Source of the DNA: Hyposmocoma kahamanoa
Taxonomy: Eukaryota > Arthropoda > Insecta > Lepidoptera > Cosmopterigidae
Direction: 5' to 3'
NCBI RefSeq assembly: GCF_003589595.1
Contig: NW_020653712.1
Location: forward strand, 567,629 to 631,628
Length of the DNA: 64,000 bases
Shown here: positions 11,251 to 25,588 of the stretch, in pieces
How the letters are laid out: each line of letters opens with the position of its first letter
Numbering within the stretch: position 1 is the stretch's first letter
Translations under genes and position numbers: made by a program
The notes under the pieces: model-generated
What the model was told of the DNA's origin: nothing
The model's database searches: none
Seen by the model: only the letters and a program-made list of their open reading frames with translations

Positions 11251-11927
11251 AAACATACTCCCCCGAAGAATCTACGAAATATAGGTTACTTGTTCTCTAC
11301 AAAACGCCGACGATTTACAATTGCACGATATGCACCCGAATTTCCCTCAAATTCTAGTCAATTCATCTTGTCATCTGCGTATTACTTTATTTTATTGTAT
11401 TCTGTATGTTATGTGTGCTGGGAATTGCAATATCTATTTGGTAATTTTATTATTATTATTATTTGCAGAGTTAACTGCCAACATTCTCTAGCTGGAGAAT
11501 CAATCTAAGAAAAACAAAGAAAAATGTCACTTGCTGAGGTCACTGTCTCAACAAGTAATATAAACGTTCATGATTGCTTCAAAGTTTAAGTATTGTTAAG
11601 TACACGTGTACTAAACATCTAAGGTACACTAGACGATCACAATGCTACACAAATATTGTCGTAAGAGGAACTTCGCAATTTATTTACTAAAGTCAAATTA
11701 ATAAGCGACTTCAAAAACTTTTCGTACAAAACATTTCAATTTTATTACGCAAATTTGCGAATGTATTGAAATAAAAACTGCTTTTTTTAATAAATGTCCG
11801 ACGTTGAGATGTTTTATGTTAAAACCCCCTGGTTATTAATTATGAATCCTGCATAAAATTATGGTCTATTAAGTGAAACCATGAACTGGGCCCCAATTTT
11901 CTTGAAACCATTGGTCATTGAGACTGT

Positions 11928-12233
11928 TGGTAGCAGTAAGGCTTCTTGTACAAGAGTTCGTCCAGGGAAGTACTGCCAACTTACCTATTTCTGCCGCCAA
12001 GCTGTAATGTGAGCATTACTATGTTTCGGTTTTCAAAGGTAAGGGTGCTGGTGAAATCACAGGCACATGGGACTTGTCAACTTATGCCTCAGGGTGACGG
12101 CCGTAGTGGCAGTGCCCTTCAGATCTTTGCAATTTAAATTTCTGAGTGGCAACGCAACTGTCATGAACAGCCGTGTCGCTTACCACCAGGCACACGACTA
12201 GTTCGTCCCGTCACTTGGTGTGGTATAAAAGAA
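11928..12233 (+). repeat. SINE-like repeat 1
   Basis: Near full-length plus copy with a modified start (AGCAGTAAGGCTTCTTG). Confidence 0.8.
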
Positions 12234-12398
12234 ATCCATTGAGATTATATTGCAATTATGATATTATTTGTTATTCTGCTAAAATCTAGTTGCAATGGCA
12301 GTTGAGTCTCAATAGAACGGCAGTCGAATGGCAGTGATGGCATCCATTCATTCAATCACTAGCGATAAAAAAACGTTATATGGTTTTTGTGTTGCATT

Positions 12399-14090
12399 CA
12401 TCGAGTATATAACCAGAAATAAAGACGAAACAAGGGCCATACATTCCTGGTAACTTATCAGTGATACATCACTTACAAACATCAACTCTCGTTTGCACTG
12501 AATACAGAAGGGCCAACAACTGACCTGTGTGTACGTCTCCGTATATACCAAAATATTCTGTATTTATTGTAATAAAGGTAATATATCTAACAAAGGCGTG
12601 CTATTCCATTCGGAGGCGTGGGGAAAAAGAGCAAAACATCTAATTATAAAACAAACGGAATCATCGGTAATTAAATATAAAATATGTAATTTTGCAATTT
12701 TCGTCCATTATAGCAAAGCTCAAGTTAACTGGTCGTTTTGAAGTGAAACAGTTGACTACACCCATCGACGACTAGACATGGGGAATAGCGTTACACTCTA
12801 TCGCTGTGACTGTTGTTCCGGTTCCAAAAAAATCACGGTGATTTATTGTCACGACTGTTACTTCTGTGACCTTGTCACGCCTATAACTTACATCACGATA
12901 TACGGTTTTAGTCAGCGGCTTCTTTCTAATACTTATAGCCGTTTTTTATAGAATGATTTAAGTTTTTACTCCCTTTGTAATAAGTTTCAATTCCATTCAA
13001 AAAGTTGATCCGAAATAACCTTCACACTTTTAGTAGAATACACAAAGTAGATTATACATAAATATAAAATACCAACTCTTCCTATAATAAAACAAATATA
13101 CAAAAATATTTTACTTTGTTAATAAATAGGTTTATAGTAACTGCTGCAGTTTTTTCTCCTCCGCCCTTTCTAGTATCGCGAATCTTTGAAACATACCTAT
13201 GACTACTATGATAAACTATTTACCTATTGTAAAATACTTCCTGTAAAAGCAAAAGTTCAATATTTGGCTGCTATTGAAAACTATTATACAACTGAATTTA
13301 AAATTAATGTAACGAACAAGTACAATACTAGGCGAGCCCGTGAAAATAAATATGTCCAAGAGTTAATAACTATTATGGTAAAAGAACAAATAGACATCTC
13401 TTGCCAATTATATTTAATAAATTCGATTTTTTGAGAGGCAGAGAATTGTTAAGTAAATTCACATTGAAGAAAAAATTAAAACTTATACTTCTTGAAAGCA
13501 TGTAAATTTAGTAAATTCAGACTGGTTTTGTTAAATGTACTCGTACTAGGTATACTATAGTTTCGTGATTGTGAGGGTAACCTCGCTAACAAACTGCTTT
13601 CGCAGTTTGGTGAGAAATTGAATTATATTCTCTTGTATGCCTTGTTTGTATGAAATAAAATAAATAAATAGTAGTAATAAGCACCTACGCCCCTTGTGAG
13701 TGAGCAAAGAAAGTCGTCCTATCTCACTCACTGTCATCGCCGAAATGGCCTGATTTGAAGAGAACTACAATGAGTGGCGTGCTCAGTCACCACGGAACGG
13801 AGATCGCGCATTGTATCAAACGTATATACGTAGTTATATACGTATTATATATACGTAGTACATTGTATTGGAACGGAGGAACACCTATGTGACTTCGGAA
13901 CGAGTCACGGTAATACTGTGTGACAGCGGATCACCGTGACGTTATTTATTACCCACCACTATTGACGACACCCGTCAATTATTTCGGATTCGGGCTGGCC
14001 TATCGGAGCGCAGTTGTCACAGTAATGATAAGGCAGAATAGTTTTCAAACAAATTAAATGACATTTCGTCTCTATTTCTAGTTATAGGTA
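12399..14090. mobile_element. TIR-bearing MITE family D, copy 1 (interrupted)
   Basis: The left end CATCGAGTATATAACCAGAA and the right end (TTTCGTCTCTATTTCTAGTTAT) are inverted repeats. The copy is split by a hAT-like insertion at 12773-13961. The other copies at 42467-42957 and 31930-32430 show the uninterrupted order. Confidence 0.75.
12773..13961. mobile_element. hAT-like element nested in MITE D
   Basis: The termini are TAGACATGGGGAATA (left) and, on the minus strand from 13961, TAGTGGTGGGTAATA. They are flanked by 8-bp duplications TCGACGAC (12765-12772) and TTGACGAC (13962-13969), one mismatch. At 1189 bp it carries only short frames, for example 13186-13434, rich in K, Y and N with no recognised domain, so it is non-autonomous. 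A TACGTATATA palindrome cluster lies at 13818-13860. Confidence 0.7.
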
Positions 14091-14389
14091 TACATAACAG
14101 CAAATATCGTATAATGCAACCATCGGGTTGCATGTTACGATATTTGTTGTTTTGTTTTTTTCTGCGGACATTCAAAATTATTTCGTAATGATAAACACCT
14201 TATTCTTTTGTTAATGTTGTCAATTTTATACTTGTAAGTAAAATGGGTTATTTTTCTGCCGTGCATGTTTATAGGTTTATAAGAGGATTGTGCAGCACCC
14301 AGACAAACCGATGTAGGTTTAGGGGTGTCAAGAAACATTAGAAAGAGAAATAAATAAAATAGAAAAATTACCATGGAAATTAAATTTGT

Positions 14390-14620
14390 TTATTGAATTG
14401 ATATTCAATTATTTTTTATGTGAAATTACTCCACTGGTTTGTTATAATTATTAAGACAAAGATCGAACACTCAGAAAAAATTGCTTCGAACCGGCCGGAT
14501 TCGAACTATGTCTTCTAGCATACAGTGCCAGACGCTGTACCAACTAAGCCACGGAACGAACCAACGAACCCACGAATTTTTTCTATGTGTTTGTTGTCGT
14601 GTCTTTGTATTAATAATTAT
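14390..14620 (-). repeat. tRNA-derived SINE family 2
   Basis: Minus copy with the tRNA-like block (GGCCGGATTCGAACTATGTC, CCAACTAAGCCACGGAACGA) and TATTAATAATTATAA at both sides. Confidence 0.75.
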
Positions 14621-15504
14621 AATGAAACGAATAAAAAAAAATTGAGTTTGAGAGGCGTAAACAAAAAATGACAAAATTAAAAATTGATGTCAAAATAATT
14701 TTTGGAGTAATTGTTTAGCAAAAATAAGTCATGGAGAAGGCCGAGAGAATATAATATATATTAATGAATATTATGAATTCGTCAGAAATTATATGTGTAT
14801 ACTCATTATCAATTAATTATTAAGTATTTATAGTTTGTTAGTTCAGTTTAGTTGAATAGTACCTCGATGGCTAACCACAGACACTAATCGTAACTTTTAG
14901 CAGAATAACAAACGTACAAAATCCTGCCAATGATTTAAAATTAGCTTAGCCCTGGTTAATTCAGTTACTCTGGGAGCAGGTGCTTCTAGACCGTGTATAA
15001 GTAATATTCCATTGAATGACTAAGTTCACCGGTGGCCGTTCGTGAGGCGGTCGCTTACCAATGATTTTGAAGTCGCTTCATTTAAGTATAGGTGGGGTAA
15101 AAAGAACACCGGGAGCAGGGCTTGAAGCCTTACGACTAAAGAGTTTAGAGTCTTTCAGTCGATAAAACAGGCAAACAAATAAGTTCCAACAATTTTAAAG
15201 AGATGTCGCTAATTATAGCTCCAAATTCAAAACAGGCGAAAAAAACAAATTTGACAGTTGGATGCTGATAAGCAATAACGTGGCAATCAACTTGATCATA
15301 GTTTTCCGAAAACAGCACTTGAAGATATATTCATTATTTTTTAACAGTTTATTTTAAAATTTACTTATACAATGATAACTTTTGCTTTTGTGCTTGTCCT
15401 AGTTGGCGAATTATAATAATAAATCACAACAATTCATCTTTTCTAATGTGAAAATAGCGAAAGTAGAGTTCCTAGCCTATATATAACGTGAAATAATGGT
15501 CACA

Positions 15505-15690
15505 TTGATCTGTTCCCGTTTCGAATGGTAAGGGTGCTGTTGACATTACAGGACTTGTCAACTTATGTCTCTGTGAACTTTGCGTTTTAAAGCTCTGAGT
15601 GGCGCTGCAACTGTTACGGGTAGGCATGTCGCATACAACCAGGCGCATGACTTGTTCATCCCGTCACTTGGTATTATAAAAACAAATTAG
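15505..15690 (+). repeat. SINE-like repeat 1, internally deleted
   Basis: It keeps GGTAAGGGTGCTG and the 3' end, with a deletion between CTTATGTCT and CTTTGCG. Confidence 0.7.
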
Positions 15691-16384
15691 AACAAACTAC
15701 CAAAAAGAACGAAAAAATCTTTACACGCCATTTTCGCAAAACTCTGAACACGTTGATTGACACGTTATTGCTTAACAGCATCCAGTTGTGAAATCTTGAA
15801 AACACGAGGTTTACATTTCCTTTATAAAAAATACGATGATTGCTCTTCTTATCCCATCTTTTGGGGAAAAAGAAATGTTAGGTAAATACATATTCAATTT
15901 AATAATTGTTAAAAACTGATAAACAAGTTGAAGTTTATTGTACTTCAAAATCTTTAAAAGACTATTTTGTTCTTTCTGGAGCTAAAAAAAACTAAAAATA
16001 AAGCATGTTCTTCTTACCCCATCTGAATATAAAATAGTTCATTTTACACTAAAAAAACGATGTTTTTATAAATATTCATAGCCCGAAATCTACATTAAAA
16101 ACAATAAAAACAAAAGCTATATAAACCTATGGTTAACATTTTCTTAAAGTTAAATTAGTTTTAATTATATCTTAATACTTATTTCGAAATAAATAACACT
16201 AAATAGTTAAATTTAGTTACTTACTTATTTACATGTAATTATTGCTTTCTCAAACACCTAATAATAATATTATTCGTCATCTGCAATATTTAAATTAATA
16301 AAAAAAAACGCCATAACAACTTATTTTTCTGATTCTAAATCAAAACATAAAATTAAAAAATAAACTTTTTATTCAAAGTTCAAA

Positions 16385-17300
16385 CTTAAATTCTTACTAT
16401 TAGAAAATCATATCGTTGCAAATTCAACTCACTATCTATATTTATAAGTTCTTTCAAATCCAACTAAAATACTTTCAAATTCAAGTCAAATTCCTTTCTA
16501 CGAATAAAGAATCACACTGTTCCAAATTCAAATGAACGATTATTTTAAATAATTTCATTAAGTATAGAGAAGACTTTTAGCAGCGATGCAAACGTGTGTT
16601 CGTGAAACGCGCGATTGCATCGTTACACGTGCGATTTATAGGTCGCGTGTATGTGTAAAGGTAGACCATCAAAATTGTTCCAAATTCAAAAGTCACTTTC
16701 TATCAAATTCCTTTCTGCGGATAGAAAATCATACCGTTGCAAATTCAAATAAGAATTCCATTACGAATACAATTATCTGAAAATCATTTCATCTATATTA
16801 TGCATTCCATTATTACTCATCCGATAGCGTAAAAGATCTTCGTGAATTGTTAAGCACAGATCCGCAAAAGTTTTTGAAATATTAGAACCGTGTTAAAATA
16901 TCAGGTAGACAAATTTTTCCAACAATTATGTATCATTAACCGAGAAGGCAGTTTCTTTTGCAAATGCATTTCTCCACTACGTAACATTCTTTTGTTTCAG
17001 CATATGTATCTACTGTGCCCTCCTTATCATAACAAGTTAGTTTTAGTTTTATTGTTTTAAGCAAAATCAGAGCGGAAGTAATTAATATTTCTTTAAGTGA
17101 CAATAAAATTTTAGATGCCAATATCGTTACTTACGACAAGGAAAGCGGTAAAGCCGTATAGGTTTTTTCCAACATTGGCAGTTACATTAAAAACTCATTT
17201 AAATCCAACTAAAATTCTTTCTAATTCAAATCACATTCCATAAAAAATTATAAATATTTCAAAATTATAATTCGATTTCTCGAAATTCAAATTTCAATTT
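16385..17300. repeat. Degenerate A+T-rich repeat region
   Basis: TTTCAAATCCAACTAAAAT, AAATTCCTTTCTACGAATA and ATCATACCGTTGCAAATTC recur irregularly. The region lies just 3' of the PLA2 polyadenylation signal. Confidence 0.5.
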
Positions 17301-17307
17301 TGTTCTT

Positions 17308-17313
17308 TTTATT
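17308..17313 (-). terminator. Likely polyadenylation signal of PLA2 gene
   Basis: AATAAA on the minus strand, 62 bases past the stop codon, in an A+T-rich 3' region. Confidence 0.6.
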
Positions 17314-17374
17314 AAATTGAATTTCCTTTTTGTTCATGTTTTGTTTCACTAAATTGTATTTGTTTTTCTTTTCA

Positions 17375-17461
17375 TTAGTATGGCAGGTTGTCTCTTAAGA
17401 ATGCTTGCTTCATGTATCCTCGTCGAAGGCATTTACCCCACCAGCTTCGTTGTGTGCACAT
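17375..17461 (-). CDS. PLA2 gene terminal exon
   Basis: The acceptor is CTCTCTTTTCAG|ATG, phase 0, matching the phase 0 end of the previous exon. It encodes 28 residues with the pair [10 protein letters not shown], expected as the last disulphide of the family, and ends L-P-Y-stop. A second in-frame stop region follows at once. Confidence 0.85.
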   Translation of the reverse strand: MCTQRSWWGKCLRRGYMKQAFLRDNLPY

Positions 17462-20400
17462 CTGAAAAGAGAGAACGTTTCTTTATTTAAACAAAATCCT
17501 CTCCGGGACCATCTTGTATAGAGATGGAAAAAACGGCTTATAAATTTTAAATGTTGAAACGTTGTACTTTTTTAAATAAGCGTGATTATAAAAGGGACTT
17601 TTTATTTAAACGCGTTTTACTTTGAAGCTTACAAAGTCATTTAGAAAAACATTTTGGGCGCCTTCTAATTAGACAATTAGTAGCAGTAGAGTTCCTTGTG
17701 AAAGGGTTTGTTCAGGGAAGTACTGCCACCTTACCTGTTTCTGCCGCCAAGTAGTAACGTCAGCATTACTGTGTTCCGGTTTTGAAGGGTAAGGGTGCTG
17801 GTGAAATTACAGGCACATGGGTTTTGTCAACTTATGTCTCAGATTGACGGGCGCAGTGGCAGTGCCCCTCAGGTCTTTGCGATTTGAAGCTCTGAGTGGC
17901 ACTGTAACTGTTATGGATAGACGTGTAGTTTACCATCAAGCGCACGACTTGTTCATCCCGTCACTTAATATTATAAAAAAATATCTTGCTCAAAATTAAA
18001 AAACCGTATACTTAAATAAACGTTTTCGTAATAATAATAATAAATAATAATGATGCATGCCGCCCATTAGGTTTTTTTATGATACAAGGTGACAGAATGA
18101 ACCAGTCCTCCTGTGCACCTGGTAGTTAGCAACATGCCTGTCTATAACGGTTGCAGCGGTGCTTTAAATCACAAAGGTCTGAGGAGCTCTGCCACTGCGC
18201 CCATCATCCTGAGACATAAGTTGACAAGTCCCAAGTGCCTGCAATTTCACCAGCACCCTTAAAACCTTCAAAACCGAAAGGCAGTAATGTCAGCGGTGGC
18301 AGAAATAGGTAAGGTGGCAGTAGCCTGGACGAACTCTTTCACAAAGAGCTCTCCTGCTACTTAAAATGATGATGATGTAGCACGTACCTTGACCGGCTTG
18401 AGCACGAAGCACTTGGTTTGTACGACGTTGAAGAACACCTTGCCCACCATGTTGGACACTGACGTATCAGCTAGCTTCAAGCACGCACGGAACCTGAAAA
18501 CATGAGTGGAATACTGTATTTACTACCATATGCAATGCATTATACAGAATTTTTCTGGATTTCTTATAATTTTGAGTGTTTATATTAGAATAGAATAGAA
18601 ATCTTTTATTACTAAAATCTTTTACTATTAAAAAAGGTTGGACGACATATCGGCCAACATAAGTCGTTACTGCTAATTTGTTGTCTAACACAGGCAGCAT
18701 GGCTAATATTATGCAATTTAATTATATTACTTAATATAATTACGTTTAACGTAGAGTTAAATTTATTATTTAAATTTTCTTAAAAATTAAAAATTTTTGT
18801 TCACAGTCTGACATAGGCTATAGCCTATGTGACGTCATATAGCCAGTAAAAAAAGACGCTTAAGCCCGCGCTCTTTGCGCCTGTGGTGCCATCCTGTCGC
18901 CATCAACACAAAAAAAAATGTTTTTATAGGAATTGAAACTACAGGTCCCATGGTCACGGTTGACTTTTGTTGAGTGACCATGGGACCTGTAAAGGGCCCG
19001 AAACGTCGGTTTGTCTGGAAAAACAAATATACGCGATTTAAATCCGGAAAAATAGTTTCATTTCCTATGTGTAACAATCGCGAAAACCTAAGAACTCGAA
19101 AATGTTTTTATTTGTTACTTTTTGTGGTTTCAAATAATGAAAATGTTCTTCAATAATATTAAATAATGTACTAAATGTGAAACTAATTGTTATAATCAAC
19201 CGGAAAACCGCTTTATACGTGTCGGTCCCGACTCAAATGTTACTGTACTTATAATTTTTTTTAAAGTTTATTTTTTATAATATCAAGTGACGGGACGAAC
19301 GAGTCGTGCGCCTGATGGTAAGCGACACGCCCGTCCATAACAGTTACAGTGCCACTCAGAGCTTTAAATTGCAAAGATTCGGATCTTTGGGCACTGCCAC
19401 TGCGCCCGTCACCCTGAAACGTAAGTTGACAAGTCCCACGTGCCTGTAATTTCACCAGCACCCTTACCCTCAAAGCTGGAACGCAGTAACGCTGACATTA
19501 CTGCTTGGCGGCAGAAATAGGTAAGGTGGCAGTAATACAATGGACGAACTCTTTCGCAAGGAACGTAGGTTATCCGACACGTCAAATAACATTTTTACGT
19601 CGAAAATGTTGGATCAATATGTCGGTTAACGAACGTACACGACAAACGAGATGCCCTTTAACGATATTGGTATATTAAGTGTGTTCTACCTGCACACGCG
19701 TTGACTGCCCGTAAAGTATGAAGATTTTCATAATCTACATAACATTCGCTGACTCGCTACAATAAAATCTCTAATAAAAACGTGAAATGTTCTCGTACCG
19801 TTATATAGTAAGCTATAACGCTATAACGTTATAAACTTATAACAGTTACTATCGGTTTAATATTCTAAAACGTCCCATAGGTATAAAATCTTCACGATAT
19901 CTTGCGAAATCGAATTTTCTACAACATCTGCGTCGTTTAATGGACTCTGTGGCCTACAATTTCTGCATAATATGGAAAGCTCTCCAACTGTCTTGCTCCT
20001 AAGGATTATGTTATCGGTGTTCAGGCGAAAATTGTTAGCAACATCCAAAAGAAAACTTGAATCCACTTAAGAGTTGAGGTAGTAACCTCAGCACGAATTT
20101 AAATGTTTCCCGTACTAATACAATTCATTTTGCTTGGGTCGAGCGGTAGGGACACTGGCTTTATTTCAGAATTTATTTTTTTTACAAGCAAAAAAGCCAT
20201 TTCAAAAATTTATATCGTATACTATACGTGTTATACTTAGTTTAGTTGATATTAAAAAAGTTATTGGATTATACGAAGTACATATTCAACAAAACAGTTT
20301 TGAAACTATTTTTCTGGATTTAAATCGCGTATATTTGTTTTTTCAAACAACCCAACGTTTCGGGCCCTTTACAGGTCCCATGGTCACGGTTGACCCCAGT

Positions 20401-23400
20401 CAACAGGTCCCAATCTGTAAAGGGCCCGAAACATTGGATTGTTTGAAAAAAACAAATATACGCGATTTAAATCCGGAAAAATAGTTTCATTTCCTGTGTG
20501 TAACAATCGCGAAAACCTAAGAACTCGATAAAACGGTTTTCTTGTAAAATTTCGAGGTAATTTTGTATTTTTCTTTTTTATCGTGAACATTTTTAGAAAT
20601 CGTGTTTTCACACCGTATAGTAATCAATTTTCAAACTGCCAATTACTATTGATTAAAGTTCATAGTGCATAATTTGAGCATCTTTTATTAGGCTAAAACC
20701 ATTGACTTACAAATAAATGGACGACGGGTCTAATACAAAAACCACGAAAAAAATGTCCCAAGTCAACCTATTCGAAATTTAAATTGTTATGTCATCGCAG
20801 TATCGCGCTGTCCGTAGAACAAATGAAGACTAAAGCGGAGTGTCGCGCTCTGTATACGATTTTAGCGCCTTACAAGTGCGGACACTTTTTAGCGCGGACC
20901 CGACGTCCATATAATTGTAAGTCAATGGCTAAAACCCACAAAACCTACAGTGTGTATCCTGAATTTTACTATATATTTTTCCAAATTGATTGATTCAACA
21001 ATTTCCCTGTTATGCTGAATCAACCAAAGCCATTTGAGGTTGTATAGACTCTTAAATCATATTTCTTAAAGTAATATATTCGTGACAAAAATTCGTGAGT
21101 GCCGCTGGTTCGTTCCATTGCTTAGTTGGCATAGCATTTGGCACGGTTTTCTAGAAGACGTCGGTTCGAATCTGGCCGGATCGAAGGAATTTTTTCTGAG
21201 TGTTCTTTGTATTAATAATTATAACAAGTAATTTCACAAAAAATAATTGAATATCAATTCAATAAAAATCTAACAGACAGATATTTGATCATTGATTTTA
21301 TATTTACTTTTATTATCTACTTCACCCATACAATATAGGTAGTATTTTTTAATATTCTTAACTTTAACTTTTGACATCCTGTATAGATGTGCAGCATATT
21401 CTAGTTGTTTAGTAGCAGTAGAGCTGCATTTCGGTGCTTGAGATATCATTTAAAAAGCCATAAACGAGTTGTAGTTGTATGCTACGCATCATTAGGTTGT
21501 GTTACGATACTTCGTATATGTTAATCGACTGCTTTTAAATAGATAATTTTGAGCACTATCTGATGCTATTTAAAAGGGATATTTGAGAACTTATCACTTT
21601 GCTGCGTTTTATTTCAAAAACGGCAAAATGAGCAAAAGAACTCTAGGGGTTGCTCTTTGTAAATATACAATTGTACACATTTATTATTTACTATATTTAT
21701 TTCAAAGGGCCGCTATCACGGATTTTTGTCATCCAAGTATGCAGAAGCTGTAAAATAATTGTTAATAAACGGACCAGACTTGTTGGTTTCTTCAATAAAA
21801 CTCCGTATAACTTCGTAATCTTCCGGTTCATCGAAACTTATGAAAGTAGACTGTATACATTTCCATAAAAACTTATTTGAACACCTTATCTCTATGCCCA
21901 TCTGACTTAAAAATTGAAAAATCGAACAGCAACTCTGATCGGAATATCGAATAAGAATGAAAGAGAATCACCGATTCTTACAAGATTCGGCGTCTCCCAC
22001 ACCGTACCGGCCCTACGCACTGCGTACACCCCCCGGCCAATCAGAGCCCTAGAATTATTTATGTAATTCTACTGATATTATTCTGAACGGCCAGGCGCGT
22101 AAGTTTCACTAATAGTTTTAAATATCTTTCACAAGGAGCTCCATACTACTGAACAACTTGACAACATTGTTAACAGGTGACTCGAATTTATAGCCCAAGG
22201 TTTTATTATAGACTACGTTCCATTTAATTTCCGCAGCCAAAATATCCACAAGTAAGTAGGTATATTATTTCCAATGGTCACTTTTTATAACCGGCGCCAT
22301 ATGCCGATTCGCGCCATAACCGCGCCATGTAAGTACGCCATTAAACGACCTCGTAAAATGGCGCGAAAATTTGTTTTACGGTTTTGAAGTTGCATAAGAG
22401 AGTTATTTCCTAACAATCAAAGTAGTGGTATAAGCTGTTCGGCTGGAAATCATATGAGAGTCATATAAAAGCTTTTAATGCGATCATAAGTCATATAAAT
22501 GCTTATTTTGGTTACCTTTATACAGTTATTATGTAACAATCAGATATCGTAATGGGCAGAGTATGTTACAATAACTTAACTGCGTCCGTGGCCGAACGCT
22601 TACCATGCTGGCCTGGCACGTAGAGGTCCCGAATTTGATTCCCGGGCCGGGAAAAATATTTGTATTGCCTACATTTATTTTAACTACACAAATTACAGCC
22701 AAACTCACGAGAGAAACAAATGTACGCCGTATAAATATTTCTCCCAGCATGGGAATCAAATCCAGCACCTCCGCGTGGTAGAGTGGTAGAGTTCGTACCT
22801 ACAAAAAAACATGGCGCCGCAGCGAAAACGTGAGTACGTTTTACCCGTGCACCGCAATTAATTGATGGGCGAGTAACGTAGCTGGCAAACCGTTTTGCTT
22901 ACTCGTAACACCCCTATCCACTTGAATAAATGTCACCGAACTCAGATGTAAGTAAACATTATAATTATCTTCAAAATATTGTCAACAATAATTCACATTT
23001 TGCAGCGGGACGAAGAAGTGCGCGTGGTGGTATGCGACACGACTGTTCATAACAGTGGCATAGCAGCTTCAAATCGCAAAGTACGCACTGTCATTGCGCC
23101 CGTCACCCTGAGACATAAGTTGACAAATCTCATGTGCTGTAACTTCGCTAGACGAACTCTTTCACAAGGAGCTCTACTGCTGCTACTAAACAACTATAAT
23201 ATGCTGTATATGGTCGATTAGATAATTTTATTTTATTGTTATTAATTTTGGCCTGAAGATCGATAATGTAATACTGAAGTAATATAAAATCAACTTATTA
23301 TTACAGTATTATGACGCTTCAATTATTACAAACGATATCTTTTAAACGGCCATTCCAGAATTATTTTCTAAATGCGTCGCTGCGATCAAATGATAATTTG

Positions 23401-25549
23401 TTGGTGGTAACCCATTAAATGCAGTAACCAGATGAGACGAGAGAAAAAACCAAGATGGCGTCAAAAATCAATATGGCTGCAATAAATGGGGGAAAAGCGC
23501 ATTATTTTAACGGCAGGGCTGTCAGATGCAGTAAGGATGAACATAAAGAGACGCTTTTTTTAAGAATTTGTTGCCAAGAAAATTTATATTATATCTCAAT
23601 CGCTATTGAGAACTTGCTAATAAAGAAAAAAAAACAAAAAAAAATTGTTTTTGTTTGTTTGACGAGTTTTTGGATTTAATGATGTTCCATACTAGGTATA
23701 CCGTAGACGTCTATATCTATATCTGTATCCGCATCCATCCGCATATTTTTAAATATCTGCTTCCATATCCGACGGATGCGGATACGGATGTTTTGCAGGT
23801 TATGACAAGGTCGTCGGGAGTAGGGCTATTCAAAGCGCACGCAGAGGTAATTAGCATTGTTTGTTATATAAACAAAAATTATTGAATTTGCATTGACTTA
23901 CGAACTTTTTTATTTAACATATCCCAAGCCTATTCGCATAAAGGACAACCTATGACATTTTTACAAAAACTCTTAAGTACTTATTATACTCATAGCCTAT
24001 AAAATTTTGGCATATCATTTAAAACCATAACCCACTTTTTAACTTCAAGAAAAGGAGGAGGTTCTCAATTAAACTGTATGTTTTTTTTGGTATGTATGTT
24101 ACGCGATAACTCCGGTATCTGTGAGCCGATTTTGATGATTCTTTTGTGTTAGAAAGAGGGTACCTCCATAGTGGTCCCATTTAATTTTGAAGAAAATCAT
24201 CCACCTGGAAGGGTGGCTATTCACGAAGATTCATTTTTATAAATAGCGCCTAAATTTTATTATAAGGAGCAATTATTTTAATGCTTGATTTTGCTATTCT
24301 CCAATTCAAGGTGTTTTTCTCTCTCAATATACTTTGAGTGGTGAGAACCGATTTTTATTATCTCCTGTGTCAAGTCCCGAATAGTGGCGAACTAGGGGAT
24401 GAATCCGGGTTTGCGTACTTTCCGGTAACCGATTTCAATAAAACTTAGCAAATAGATGTAATTCCACGTACTTTTGAGGTCGGTTTTTTTAGTGCTCTGT
24501 ACTGAGATTTTAGAAATTGAAATTGGTAAGTTCTGATAAGTTGAACACGTTAACTAATTTTAACTGTTTTTAAAATATTTTGTGCTCTATCTTTTGCTGT
24601 TTAAGACGGATAATTGACCATTTGTCACTTAGCCCCGTTTTAGTTAATGGACGGCAGAATCTTTTATCTTTTTTGCAATAAAATCGTGTAAAATTATCAT
24701 TTACTCTGCACTTGTCGTCTGACAACCTAACCAATGCCTTTTCTCAATCTACGGAATACGCTGTACCATGAGCTCCATAGCAACGGAATTCACTTCGGAG
24801 TACTGCCAAGAACACCCAGATCAAAACCAAAAAAGTTAATTTCCTAAATTGGTCCTATCAGGAATCGATCCCGGAAAATCCTTATCCAGCGCCTACAGTG
24901 CAAACCGCCGAGGTAGTCAGTTAATCATCAAAGCCTAACCTCATTTAATTTCCTGTATTTTATGAAACCCAACACTGTGATGAAACTATAATTATATATA
25001 TGTTGTTAATTATAACTATGTTATATATCAACATATTCTGCCTTCGCAAATTTGATCACGTTTCCGCTTTCAGGGCTCAAATTAAATGGCCCCCTATCCG
25101 TCTACGCAGGCAGAAGAGACTACTTTGCACGTTGCACTCCATTCTTTTCAATCCTCACTATCCAGAGTACTTGAAATGTAAATTTCAATACTTCTGTGAC
25201 TCTCATAACCGCCCCCTTCGATCCATTAATTCTCTTGTACTCTTTATACCTTTCTTTCATTCTGGCTTCATGTCTGATTCCTTCACTCTTCATTCTACAT
25301 TCTTTATATTTCTTTATCGTTATATTTCTTTATATTTCTTTTTTGTTTTATTTTTATCTTACCGCCTGCTTGGACGAGGCGCCATCTTTCTTTTTGTCCA
25401 TATATGGCGCCACTGAAAACCAACGTAATGAGGCGTTCTTCAACGTCTCATTACAAAAAGCAGAGTGGTGACCGTTTTGGTAACATATAATGTATGATTG
25501 TGTTTGTTTTGTATTATTTATTGTAAAATGTTGCCAAATAAATTATTTT

Positions 25550-25588
<39 letters not shown>

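Larger units (their letters stand above)
14100..16385. other. Intergenic, no supported gene
   Basis: SINE 2 and a deleted SINE 1 copy are present. The remainder has no coding-like segment or splice-flanked exon that I can support. Confidence 0.6.

Noticed and set aside
16936..17121. Cysteine-containing minus frame, considered as the PLA2 last exon
   Set aside because: It has no usable splice acceptor and lies 3' of the polyadenylation signal; the true terminal exon at 17461-17375 fits in phase and motif.
22576..22650. tRNA gene (Ser/Leu-like)
   Set aside because: Four related copies with degenerate middles are in the window; it is a SINE family.
22811..22829. ATG with MAPQRK followed by GTGAGT, as a first exon
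   Set aside because: Only six codons, next to a SINE relic, with no downstream exon found.
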